38,037 nucleotides of DNA, from NCBI RefSeq assembly GCF_011250565.1, contig NZ_JAANMS010000045.1, positions 1 to 38,037 on the forward strand, in the 5' to 3' direction. The stretch comes from Nocardioides sp. IC4_145 (GTDB lineage Bacteria > Actinomycetota > Actinomycetes > Propionibacteriales > Nocardioidaceae). The position numbers were made by a program, and so were the translations under genes. Below, piece by piece: positions 17,252 to 23,029 of this stretch. The notes under the pieces are model-generated. The model was not told the DNA's origin. It ran no database searches and worked only from the letters and a program-made list of their open reading frames with translations. Each line of letters begins with the position of its first letter. Position 1 is the stretch's first letter.

Positions 17252-18186
17252 AGCTCCGAGCGGTACGGCGGGTCCGCGCCCGGCCGCGACACCGTGACCG
17301 CCGCGGCCCGGGCGGCGTGCTCGAGCACCTCGGCGACCTCGTCCTCGCCGATCCCCCGGAGCTCCGCGCGCCGCTCGGCACCGAGCCGCCCGCGCTCCCA
17401 CAACGCGTCGACCAGCGCCGCGCCGAACGTGTCGCCCGCGCCGATCGTGTCCGCGACCTCGACCGGCAGCGACGCCACCTCGACGACGCACCGCTCGCTG
17501 GTCCAGCCGGCGCCCTCGCCCCCACGCGTGACCACCACCGCCGCCGGCCCGAGCGCCAGGAGGTGGGCCACGGCCGCGGCCTCCTCCAGGTCCGGCCAGA
17601 GCGCGGCCAGGTCCTCGTCGCTGGCCTTCACCAGGTCGGCGAGCGCCACGACCCGCTCGACCTGTGCGACCACCTGCGCGCCCGTGCCGGTCACCGCCGG
17701 CCGCGCGTTGACGTCGTACGTCACCGTCGCCCGGTCCCGCAGCCGCCGCAGCAGCGCCACGACGTCCTGGGCGCCGGGGGCGACGACCGCCCCGAGCGAG
17801 CAGGTGTGCACGACCAGCGGGGCCGGCTCGTCCGCGACCGGGCCGAGCTCCCAGGCCAGGTCGAAGGTGTACGTCGCCGCGCCGTCGGTCCCGATCGTCG
17901 CCAGCGCCGTCGAGGTGTGCGGGACCGTCCTCGGGTCGGTCGCGAGCGCCACACCGGCCGCCCGCAGGTGGGCGTCGACCAGCGCGCCGCGGTCGTCGGC
18001 GGCGTACGCCGTCGCGAACCGCACGGGCCGGCCGAGCCGGGCGAGCGCGACCGCGACGTTCGCGGCGCTGCCGCCCGCGTGCTCCCGCGTCGTGCCGTCG
18101 GCGGCCCGCACCACGTCGACGAGCGACTCCCCCACGACCAGCACGTCGCGCCCGTCCTGCTCCTCCTGCGCGGCACCCGGCTCCAT
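17248..18186 (-). CDS. PfkB-family carbohydrate kinase
   Basis: This 312-residue ribokinase-fold enzyme phosphorylates a sugar or nucleoside with ATP. The N-terminal signature is present as GGSAANVAVALARLGRPV, and the C-terminal signature is DTIGAGDTFGAALVDALWERG with the catalytic Asp252. The overall pattern is closest to fructokinase- or ribokinase-like enzymes, but the substrate cannot be named. The ATG at 18186 has TAGGGT six bases upstream. The gene diverges from a GntR regulator across 23 bases and may be controlled by it. It is convergent with the flavoprotein gene, and the two stop codons share the palindrome CTAG. Confidence 0.9.
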   Translation of the reverse strand: MEPGAAQEEQDGRDVLVVGESLVDVVRAADGTTREHAGGSAANVAVALARLGRPVRFATAYAADDRGALVDAHLRAAGVALATDPRTVPHTSTALATIGTDGAATYTFDLAWELGPVADEPAPLVVHTCSLGAVVAPGAQDVVALLRRLRDRATVTYDVNARPAVTGTGAQVVAQVERVVALADLVKASDEDLAALWPDLEEAAAVAHLLALGPAAVVVTRGGEGAGWTSERCVVEVASLPVEVADTIGAGDTFGAALVDALWERGRLGAERRAELRGIGEDEVAEVLEHAARAAAVTVSRPGADPPYRSEL

Positions 18187-18192
18187 GCGGCC

Positions 18193-18202
18193 ACCCTAGG
18201 GT
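18193..18202. promoter_or_regulatory. palindromic bidirectional -10 element for pfkB-type kinase and gntR genes
   Basis: ACCCTAGGGT (18193-18202) is a perfect palindrome. Read to the right it gives TAGGGT seven bases before the ATG at 18210; read to the left it gives TAGGGT six bases before the ATG at 18186. Both genes would be transcribed without a leader from overlapping -10 boxes. No convincing -35 box is seen on either side. Confidence 0.5.
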
Positions 18203-18209
18203 GTGCCCC

Positions 18210-18569
18210 ATGCAGGTGCAGCCCCTGGACGATGAGGACCCGACGCCGCCGTTCGAGCAGCTGCGGGCGCAGGTCGCCCGCCGCGTGGCGTCCGGCGAAC
18301 TGCCGGCCGGGACGCGGCTGCCGACGGTGCGCGCGGTCGCCGCCGAGCTGGGGCTCGCGGTGAACACGGTCGCGAAGGCCTACCGCGCCCTGGAGGCCGA
18401 CGGGGTCGTCGCCACCGAGGGTCGCCGCGGCACGTTCGTCGCGTCGTCGACCAGCACGGGACGCGCGGACGACGCGCTGGAGGGCGCGGCCGCGGCGTAC
18501 GTCGCCGCCGCCCGCCGGGCCGGGCTCACCCTGCCCGAGGCGATCCGTCGCCTCGAGCGCGGCTGGTAG
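18210..18569 (+). CDS. GntR-family transcriptional regulator, small YtrA-like type
   Basis: This 119-residue protein is a GntR winged-helix DNA-binding domain with only a short C-terminal helix pair, as in the YtrA subfamily. The domain spans about residues 8 to 75: PFEQLRAQVARRVASGELPAGTRLPTVRAVAAELGLAVNTVAKAYRALEADG-type order, then the wing GRRGTFVA. No ligand-binding domain of the FadR or HutC type is present. The ATG at 18210 is preferred over the GTG at 18201 because the GTG lies inside the -10 box. Subfamily members often repress their own operon or a nearby transport operon; the divergent sugar kinase is the nearest possible target. Confidence 0.88.
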   Translation: MQVQPLDDEDPTPPFEQLRAQVARRVASGELPAGTRLPTVRAVAAELGLAVNTVAKAYRALEADGVVATEGRRGTFVASSTSTGRADDALEGAAAAYVAAARRAGLTLPEAIRRLERGW

Positions 18570-18595
18570 CGACCGGTCCGGGAACCCGGAGATGA

Positions 18596-18630
18596 CACCG
18601 ACCCGCCCGGGTGTCCCGGGCGGGTCGGTG
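18596..18630. terminator. bidirectional hairpin terminator of the alpha operon, 16-bp stem
   Basis: CACCGACCCGCCCGGG (18596-18611) pairs perfectly with CCCGGGCGGGTCGGTG (18615-18630) around a TGT loop. It lies between the ends of the convergent gntR and rplQ genes and can terminate both transcripts. No T-run is present. Confidence 0.85.
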
Positions 18631-18656
18631 GTGGAACGGGTGGCGCTGGGCCTCGA

Positions 18657-19247
18657 TCAGGCCTTCGGCTCGTCCTCGGTGGACTCCGCCTCGGCCTCGG
18701 CCTCGGCGGCCTCCTCGGAGACGGGCTCGGTGACCGCGGTCTCCTCCTCGGCGACGACGCTCTCCTCGGGGGACGCCTCCTCGCCGAGCTCGGTCGGGCC
18801 GGCCTCGGTGGTCTCCTCGGCGGGAGCCTCCTCGACAGGCGCGGCGGCGGCGGCCGGGGCGGCCGTCGTCTTCGGGGCCGACGGGGTGTAGGCCTCGGTC
18901 ACGAGCTCGATGACCGCCATGGGGGCGTTGTCGCCCTTGCGGGGGCCGAGCTTGGTGATCCGGGTGTAGCCACCCGGACGCTCCGAGAAGGTCGGCGCGA
19001 TCTCGGTGAAGAGGGTGTGCACGACGCCCTTGTCGCGGATGGTCTTGAGGACCTCGCGGCGGTTGTGCAGGTCGCCCTTCTTCGCCTTGGTGATCAGCTT
19101 CTCGGCGTGGGGGCGCAGGGCGCGGGCCTTGGCCTCGGTGGTGACGATCCGGCCGTGCTCGAAGAGCTGGGTGGCCAGGTTCGCCAGGATGAGGCGCTGG
19201 TGGGCCGGGCCGCCGCCGAGGCGGGGACCCTTCGTGGGCTTGGGCAT
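18657..19247 (-). CDS. rplQ: 50S ribosomal protein L17 with acidic C-terminal extension
   Basis: Residues 1-119 are a standard L17: [20 protein letters not shown], then the basic [23 protein letters not shown] and the conserved [25 protein letters not shown]17 sits near the peptide exit tunnel of the large subunit. Residues 120-196 are an added tail, first Ala/Pro-rich, then strongly acidic with many Glu-Glu-Ala repeats. Tails of this kind occur in other actinobacteria, but their role is not known. The ATG is preceded by a GGAGGAA-type site next to a hairpin. It is the last gene of the alpha operon. Confidence 0.97.
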   Translation of the reverse strand: MPKPTKGPRLGGGPAHQRLILANLATQLFEHGRIVTTEAKARALRPHAEKLITKAKKGDLHNRREVLKTIRDKGVVHTLFTEIAPTFSERPGGYTRITKLGPRKGDNAPMAVIELVTEAYTPSAPKTTAAPAAAAAPVEEAPAEETTEAGPTELGEEASPEESVVAEEETAVTEPVSEEAAEAEAEAESTEDEPKA

Positions 19248-19262
19248 GTCTCTCTCGTTCCT

Positions 19263-19385
19263 CCCCGGCCGTACCAGGTACCGGGGTAGTAGGCCGGCGG
19301 CGGGCGCCGCCGGTCAGTAGGTGTCTCAGGTGGTGCTGCTCGCTCGGTTCAGCCCAGGTAGCGGCCGGAGAGCCGCCAACCGAGC
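19263..19385 (-). promoter_or_regulatory. hairpin series in the rplQ leader
   Basis: Three structures stand here in the rpoA-rplQ gap. The first has an outer stem GCTCGGTT/AACCGAGC (19342-19349 with 19378-19385) around an inner GCGGC/GCCGC hairpin (19361-19376). The second is an 8-bp hairpin CCGGCGGC/GCCGCCGG (19294-19301 with 19306-19313). The third is CCCCGG/CCGGGG (19263-19268 with 19281-19286), which on the minus strand touches the ribosome binding site of rplQ. They could attenuate transcription or control L17 translation; this is inference. Confidence 0.4.
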
Positions 19386-19411
19386 TGTACCGAAGCGAAC
19401 GTCAACTGCGA

Positions 19412-19478
19412 GCGCGGCAGCGTGTCGCCCGGCGGCGAAGCCGCGTGGAGCGAAGCTCCACTGGCGACACGCTCGCGC
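19412..19478 (-). promoter_or_regulatory. three-way-junction fold with two GCGAAGC hairpins
   Basis: An outer stem GCGTGTCGCC/GGCGACACGC (19420-19429 with 19463-19472), flanked by GCGCG/CGCGC, encloses two perfect hairpins. One is GCGGC-GAA-GCCGC (19432-19444) and the other is GTGGAGC-GAA-GCTCCAC (19445-19461). Both tips are the heptamer GCGAAGC on the plus strand, known from oligonucleotide work as a very stable DNA mini-hairpin. It starts about 10 bases after the rpoA stop. It may be a regulatory RNA fold or a dispersed palindromic repeat. Confidence 0.5.
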
Positions 19479-19487
19479 ACATCCAGC

Positions 19488-20504
19488 TCAGTACTGCTCG
19501 TCCTCGACGAACGCGTCGTCGTCGTCGTCGCCGTACGCCGCGAGGGCGGCGCTCGGGTCGAAGCCGGGCGCGCTGTCCTTGAGGGACAGGCCCATCTCGA
19601 CCAGCTTGGCCTTGACCTCGTCGATCGACTTCGCGCCGAAGTTGCGGATGTCGAGCAGGTCCTGCTCCGAGCGGCTGATGAGCTCACCCACGGTGTGGAT
19701 GCCCTCACGCTTGAGGCAGTTGTAGGACCGGACGGTCAGCTGCAGGTCCTCGACCGGGAGGGCGAGGTCGGCGGCGAGCTGCTCGTCGACGGGCGACGGG
19801 CCGATGTCGATGCCCTCCGCCTCGACGTTGAGCTCGCGAGCGAGGCCGAAGAGCTCCACGAGGGTCTTGCCGGCCGAGGCGATCGCGTCGCGGGGACGGA
19901 TCGACGGCTTGGTCTCGACGTCGATGACGAGCTTGTCGAAGTCGGTGCGCTGCTCGACTCGGGTGGCCTCGACCTTGTAGGTCACCTTCAGCACGGGGCT
20001 GTAGATCGAGTCGACCGGCATGCGGCCGATCTCGTTGTCGGCGCCCTTGTTCTGCACGGCGGAGACGTAGCCACGGCCGCGCTCGACGACGAGCTCCATC
20101 TCGAGCTTGCCGTTGTCGGACAAGGTGGCGATCTTCAGCTCGGGGTTGTGCACCTCGACACCGGCCGGCGGGGCGATGTCGGCGGCGGTGACGTCACCGG
20201 CACCGGACTTGCGCAGGTACATGGTGACGGGCTCGTCGTGCTCGGAGGAGACGACGAGGCCCTTGAGGTTGAGGATGATCTCCGTGACGTCTTCCTTGAC
20301 GCCCTCGATGGTCGAGAACTCGTGGAGGACGGTGTCGACCTTGATGCTCGTGACCGAGGCACCGGGGATCGAGGACAGGAGGGTACGGCGCAGCGAGTTG
20401 CCGAGGGTGTAGCCGAAGCCGGGCTCCAGCGGCTCGATCACGAACCGCGAGCGGAACTCGTCGACGGTCTCTTCCGACAGGGTGGGGCGCTGTGCGATCA
20501 GCAC
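19488..20504 (-). CDS. rpoA: DNA-directed RNA polymerase subunit alpha
   Basis: This 338-residue protein is the alpha subunit that dimerises to start assembly of RNA polymerase. The N-terminal domain has [28 protein letters not shown] and [13 protein letters not shown], which are nearly invariant. After a linker near [18 protein letters not shown] comes the C-terminal domain with [20 protein letters not shown] and [19 protein letters not shown], which contacts UP elements and activators. The end is acidic ([13 protein letters not shown]). The GTG at 20504 matches the usual [12 protein letters not shown] start and follows a GGAAAGGA site. Confidence 0.97.
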   Translation of the reverse strand: MLIAQRPTLSEETVDEFRSRFVIEPLEPGFGYTLGNSLRRTLLSSIPGASVTSIKVDTVLHEFSTIEGVKEDVTEIILNLKGLVVSSEHDEPVTMYLRKSGAGDVTAADIAPPAGVEVHNPELKIATLSDNGKLEMELVVERGRGYVSAVQNKGADNEIGRMPVDSIYSPVLKVTYKVEATRVEQRTDFDKLVIDVETKPSIRPRDAIASAGKTLVELFGLARELNVEAEGIDIGPSPVDEQLAADLALPVEDLQLTVRSYNCLKREGIHTVGELISRSEQDLLDIRNFGAKSIDEVKAKLVEMGLSLKDSAPGFDPSAALAAYGDDDDDAFVEDEQY

Positions 20505-20520
20505 TGGTGTTTTCCTTTCC

Positions 20521-20546
20521 GGGCCCACCCGCTATATGACGGGCCC
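20521..20546 (-). promoter_or_regulatory. hairpin with AT-rich loop upstream of rpoA
   Basis: Two GGGCCC hexamers (20521-20526 and 20541-20546) can pair around a loop that holds the only TATA-like run nearby (CATATAG on the minus strand). It lies 16 bases before the rpoA start. It may be a structured leader or a weak internal promoter; neither is proven. Confidence 0.25.
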
Positions 20547-20625
20547 GAACTGCAGGTTGGCGGAAGGCGGTGGTGCTGCCACGTCCGGAGCCCACCGGAT
20601 CGGCGGACCCCGGACGAGGGGTGCG

Positions 20626-20642
20626 AGGGGGCTGCGCCCCCT
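20626..20642 (-). terminator. hairpin just after rpsD, possible attenuator
   Basis: AGGGGGC (20626-20632) and GCCCCCT (20636-20642) are perfect complements with a three-base loop, four bases after the rpsD stop. Without a T-run it may only reduce read-through or protect the upstream mRNA. Confidence 0.4.
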
Positions 20643-20646
20643 TGCG

Positions 20647-21255
20647 TCACTTCTTCGAGTAGTACTCCACGATCAGCTGCTCCTGGACCGGGATGTCGAT
20701 CTGGGCCCGGACGGGCAGCTGGTGGACGAGGATCCGCATGCGGCTCGGCAGCGCCTCGAGCCAGGCGGGGACGACGCGCTCGCCGTGGGTCTCGCGAGCC
20801 ACGATGAACGGGGTCATCTCCAGGGACTTCTCGCGGACGTCGATGACGTCGTGCGCGGAGACCTGGTAGGAGGGGATGTCGACCTTCTTGCCGTTGACCT
20901 TGAAGTGGCCGTGGACGACCAGCTGGCGGGCGTGGCGGCGGGTCCGGGCGAAGCCCGCGCGGTAGACCACGTTGTCGAGGCGGCACTCCAGCAGCTGGAG
21001 CAGGTTGTCGCCGGTCTTGCCGCCGCGACGCGAGGCCTCGGTGTAGTAGTTCGCGAACTGCTTCTCCATCACGCCGTACGTGAAGCGGGCCTTCTGCTTC
21101 TCGTGCAGCTGGAGGCGGTACTCGCTCTCCTTGATGCGCGCGCGGCCGTGCTGGCCGGGGGGGTAGGGACGACGCTCGAACGCGCCGTCACCGCCGACGA
21201 GGTCGACGCCGAGACGGCGCGACTTCCGGGTCATGGGGCCGGTGTAACGGGCCAT
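20647..21255 (-). CDS. rpsD: 30S ribosomal protein S4, cysteine-free form
   Basis: This 202-residue primary 16S rRNA-binding protein nucleates assembly of the 30S body. The N-terminus MARYTGPMTRKSRRLGVDLVG has no CxxC knuckle, so it is the zinc-free type. The conserved RPYPPGQHG and KQKARFTYGVMEKQF segments follow. The S4 RNA-binding domain is near residues 92-155 (CRLDNVVYRAGFARTRRHARQLVVHGH order). It ends QLIVEYYSKK. In several bacteria S4 also represses its own operon. Confidence 0.97.
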   Translation of the reverse strand: MARYTGPMTRKSRRLGVDLVGGDGAFERRPYPPGQHGRARIKESEYRLQLHEKQKARFTYGVMEKQFANYYTEASRRGGKTGDNLLQLLECRLDNVVYRAGFARTRRHARQLVVHGHFKVNGKKVDIPSYQVSAHDVIDVREKSLEMTPFIVARETHGERVVPAWLEALPSRMRILVHQLPVRAQIDIPVQEQLIVEYYSKK

Positions 21256-21285
21256 TTCTCAAAGTCTCCTGTTCTCAGCGGGCGA

Positions 21286-21693
21286 TCAGACGCGGCGGCG
21301 CTTGGGCGGGCGGCAGCCGTTGTGGGGAGCGGGCGTGACGTCCTGGATGGTGCCGACCTCGAGGCCGATCGCACCCAGCGAACGGATCGCCGTCTCGCGG
21401 CCCGAGCCCGGGCCCTTCACGAAGACGTCGATCTTCTTCATGCCGTGCTCCATCGCCCGACGACCGGCGGCCTCGGCGGCCATCTGCGCGGCGAACGGGG
21501 TGGACTTGCGCGAGCCCTTGAAGCCGACGGTGCCGGCCGAGGCCCACGAGATCACCGCGCCGGTGGGGTCGGTGATCGTGACGATGGTGTTGTTGAACGT
21601 GCTCTTGATGTGGGCCTCGCCCTGGGCGACGTTCTTCTTCTCCTTGCGGCGCACCTTCTTGGCGCCGGCCGCGGTGCGGCTCTTGGGAGGCAT
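21286..21693 (-). CDS. rpsK: 30S ribosomal protein S11
   Basis: This 135-residue protein forms part of the 30S platform near the mRNA exit. Typical segments are the basic N-terminus ([19 protein letters not shown]), [36 protein letters not shown] and the C-terminal [16 protein letters not shown]. The ATG at 21693 follows an AGGAGA site. It lies 95 bases after rpsM, a gap that holds a nested hairpin. Confidence 0.97.
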   Translation of the reverse strand: MPPKSRTAAGAKKVRRKEKKNVAQGEAHIKSTFNNTIVTITDPTGAVISWASAGTVGFKGSRKSTPFAAQMAAEAAGRRAMEHGMKKIDVFVKGPGSGRETAIRSLGAIGLEVGTIQDVTPAPHNGCRPPKRRRV

Positions 21694-21744
21694 GCAGTAT
21701 CTCCTGAGTTAGCTGGTCTGTGAGGGGGAAGGCAGTGCCAACGG

Positions 21745-21783
21745 CTGGTCGATGCGGTCGCTGTGCGACCGGGTCGGGACCAG
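21745..21783 (-). promoter_or_regulatory. nested hairpin between rpsM and rpsK
   Basis: CTGGTC (21745-21750) pairs with GACCAG (21778-21783), and inside this CGGTCGC (21755-21761) pairs perfectly with GCGACCG (21765-21771) around a three-base loop. It covers most of the space between rpsM and the rpsK ribosome binding site. Its function is unknown. Confidence 0.4.
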
Positions 21784-21788
21784 TCGGG

Positions 21789-22163
21789 TCACTTGGCCTT
21801 CTTCTTGCCGGCAACCGTGCGCTTGGGACCCTTGCGGGTGCGCGCGTTGGTCTTGGTGCGCTGACCGCGGACCGGGAGGCCCATGCGGTGGCGGCGACCC
21901 TGGTAGCTGCCGATCTCGATCTTGCGACGGATGTCCGCCTGGACCTCGCGACGGAGGTCACCCTCGATCTTGAAGTTGGACTCGATCTCGTCGCGGAGCT
22001 TGACCAGCTCCTCGTCCCCCAGCTCGTGGACGCGGGTGTTCGGGTTGACCCCGGTGGCCGCGAGCAGCTGCTGGGAGCGGGTACGGCCGATGCCGTAGAT
22101 GTAGGTGAGTGCGATCTCGATGCGCTTGTCGCGCGGGAGGTCCACACCAACGAGGCGTGCCAT
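21789..22163 (-). CDS. rpsM: 30S ribosomal protein S13
   Basis: This 124-residue protein of the 30S head contacts the P-site tRNA and the large subunit. It has [30 protein letters not shown] at the start, a helical middle and the basic tail [19 protein letters not shown], which reaches the P site. The ATG at 22163 was chosen because it gives the family N-terminus and has an AGGAA-like site upstream; a longer in-frame ATG at 22241 would add unrelated residues. Its 179-base leader after rpmJ contains three perfect hairpins. Confidence 0.97.
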   Translation of the reverse strand: MARLVGVDLPRDKRIEIALTYIYGIGRTRSQQLLAATGVNPNTRVHELGDEELVKLRDEIESNFKIEGDLRREVQADIRRKIEIGSYQGRRHRMGLPVRGQRTKTNARTRKGPKRTVAGKKKAK

Positions 22164-22208
22164 GTGGCGTTCCTTTGCAGTTCCGCAGAGGTGTCGGTCG
22201 TGTCGCGC

Positions 22209-22271
22209 CCTGGTCGGTGGACCAGGCTCCGGCCTCTGCACCGGAGGTGGTTGACCTGCCTCGCGGCAGGT
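22209..22271 (-). promoter_or_regulatory. three tandem perfect hairpins in the rpsM leader
   Basis: Three hairpins stand almost end to end. They are CCTGGTC/GACCAGG (22209-22226, four-base loop), CTCCGG/CCGGAG (22227-22246, eight-base loop) and ACCTGCC/GGCAGGT (22254-22271). On the transcribed minus strand the last has a GCGA loop, a GNRA tetraloop. The position, just before rpsM, equals that of the S4-binding leader in the E. coli alpha operon, but no sequence likeness to it is claimed. Confidence 0.5.
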
Positions 22272-22342
22272 GAGCGATCACGTTGTGGTGTTCGGTTGTG
22301 CGCGGCCGCAGGCGGCCGGCGGCAGCGGGGAGGAGCGGGTGC

Positions 22343-22456
22343 TCAGCCCTGGCGCTGCTTGTGGCGAGGGTTCTCGCAGATGACCATGACGCGGCCGTGG
22401 CGACGGATCACCTGGCACTTGTCGCAGATCTTCTTGACGCTGGGGTTGACCTTCAC
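22343..22456 (-). CDS. rpmJ: 50S ribosomal protein L36, zinc-binding form
   Basis: This 37-residue protein begins with GTG at 22456 and reads [20 protein letters not shown] at its start. It has the zinc ligands Cys11, Cys14, Cys27 and His32 (CDKC, then ICENPRH), so it is the zinc-dependent form of L36. The length is normal for the family. It lies 29 bases after infA in the usual infA-rpmJ-rpsM order. Confidence 0.96.
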   Translation of the reverse strand: MKVNPSVKKICDKCQVIRRHGRVMVICENPRHKQRQG

Positions 22457-22485
22457 GGTTCAGGCCCTTCTGGTGGGTCGGCTGC

Positions 22486-22707
22486 TCACTTGTAGCGGTA
22501 GACGATGCGACCCCGCGTGAGGTCGTACGGCGAGAGCTCCACCACCACGCGGTCCTCGGGGAGGATCCGGATGTAGTGCTGGCGCATCTTGCCGCTGATG
22601 TGGGCGAGAACCTTGTGGCCGTTGCTCAGCTCGACGCGGAACATGGCGTTGGGCAGGGCCTCCACGACGGTGCCCTCGATCTCGATCACGCCTTCTTTCT
22701 TCGGCAT
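22486..22707 (-). CDS. infA: translation initiation factor IF-1
   Basis: This 73-residue OB-fold protein binds the A site of the 30S subunit during initiation. It is normal length and reads [20 protein letters not shown] at the start, then [26 protein letters not shown] and the final [14 protein letters not shown]. The ATG at 22707 gives the standard N-terminus. It is the first gene of the alpha operon here, with a long upstream region that probably holds its promoter. Confidence 0.97.
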   Translation of the reverse strand: MPKKEGVIEIEGTVVEALPNAMFRVELSNGHKVLAHISGKMRQHYIRILPEDRVVVELSPYDLTRGRIVYRYK

Positions 22708-23029
22708 GTCCTCCACAATCTGTTGTCTCGGTCGGTCGTCCACCGTGTCGTGCACCGCTGGCGGCGCGGACCGCCTGCGGGTGGCCCGGGAACCTCCGGC
22801 TCGCTGTCGCCAGCGGGCCGGTGGACCTCGTGCAGCCGCCTGTGGCCCTCATCCCGGACGCACGGACGAGCGCTCCGAGGAGCGGGACGCCGTGTGCGCT
22901 CGGGCAGCCGCGAGGCGCCACGAAGCAGACCCACGTTGGGCCGACGTTGCAGTCTAGGCGCACCCGCTCCCATAACACGAATCCGTGCCTGGCGCAGCGC
23001 GGTCCCCCGGCGTGCCGCCACGGGCGCGG
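22708..23029 (-). promoter_or_regulatory. 322-base non-coding region upstream of infA: promoter and leader
   Basis: No gene is seen here. On the minus strand a weak promoter can be read: GTGTTA (22973-22978), a 16-base spacer, and TAGACT (22951-22956). This would give a leader of about 235 bases before infA. Within it CCGCTGGCG (22755-22763) can pair with CGCCAGCGG (22808-22816). Several shorter GC-rich inverted repeats are present. The promoter call rests on the -10 box alone. Confidence 0.4.

Noticed and set aside
18201..18212. GTG at 18201 as start of the GntR regulator
   Set aside because: It lies inside the TAGGGT box and adds only three residues (MCP) not expected in the family. The ATG at 18210 fits the leaderless geometry.
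15512..18367. Very long open frames on both strands (about 940-950 codons) across the flavoprotein and kinase region
   Set aside because: They are Arg/Pro/Gly-rich translations in the wrong frame of GC-rich genes and cross real gene boundaries. The true frames carry clear FAD, NADPH and PfkB motifs.
19248..19487. Idea of a transposon remnant in the rpoA-rplQ gap
   Set aside because: No target-site duplication, terminal repeat pair spanning the gap or transposase fragment is seen. Only local hairpins are present.
22164..22342. Idea of a small RNA gene or tRNA in the rpmJ-rpsM gap
   Set aside because: The three hairpins do not form a tRNA cloverleaf with the needed TPsiC and anticodon features, and there is no separate promoter. 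A leader structure is the simpler reading.
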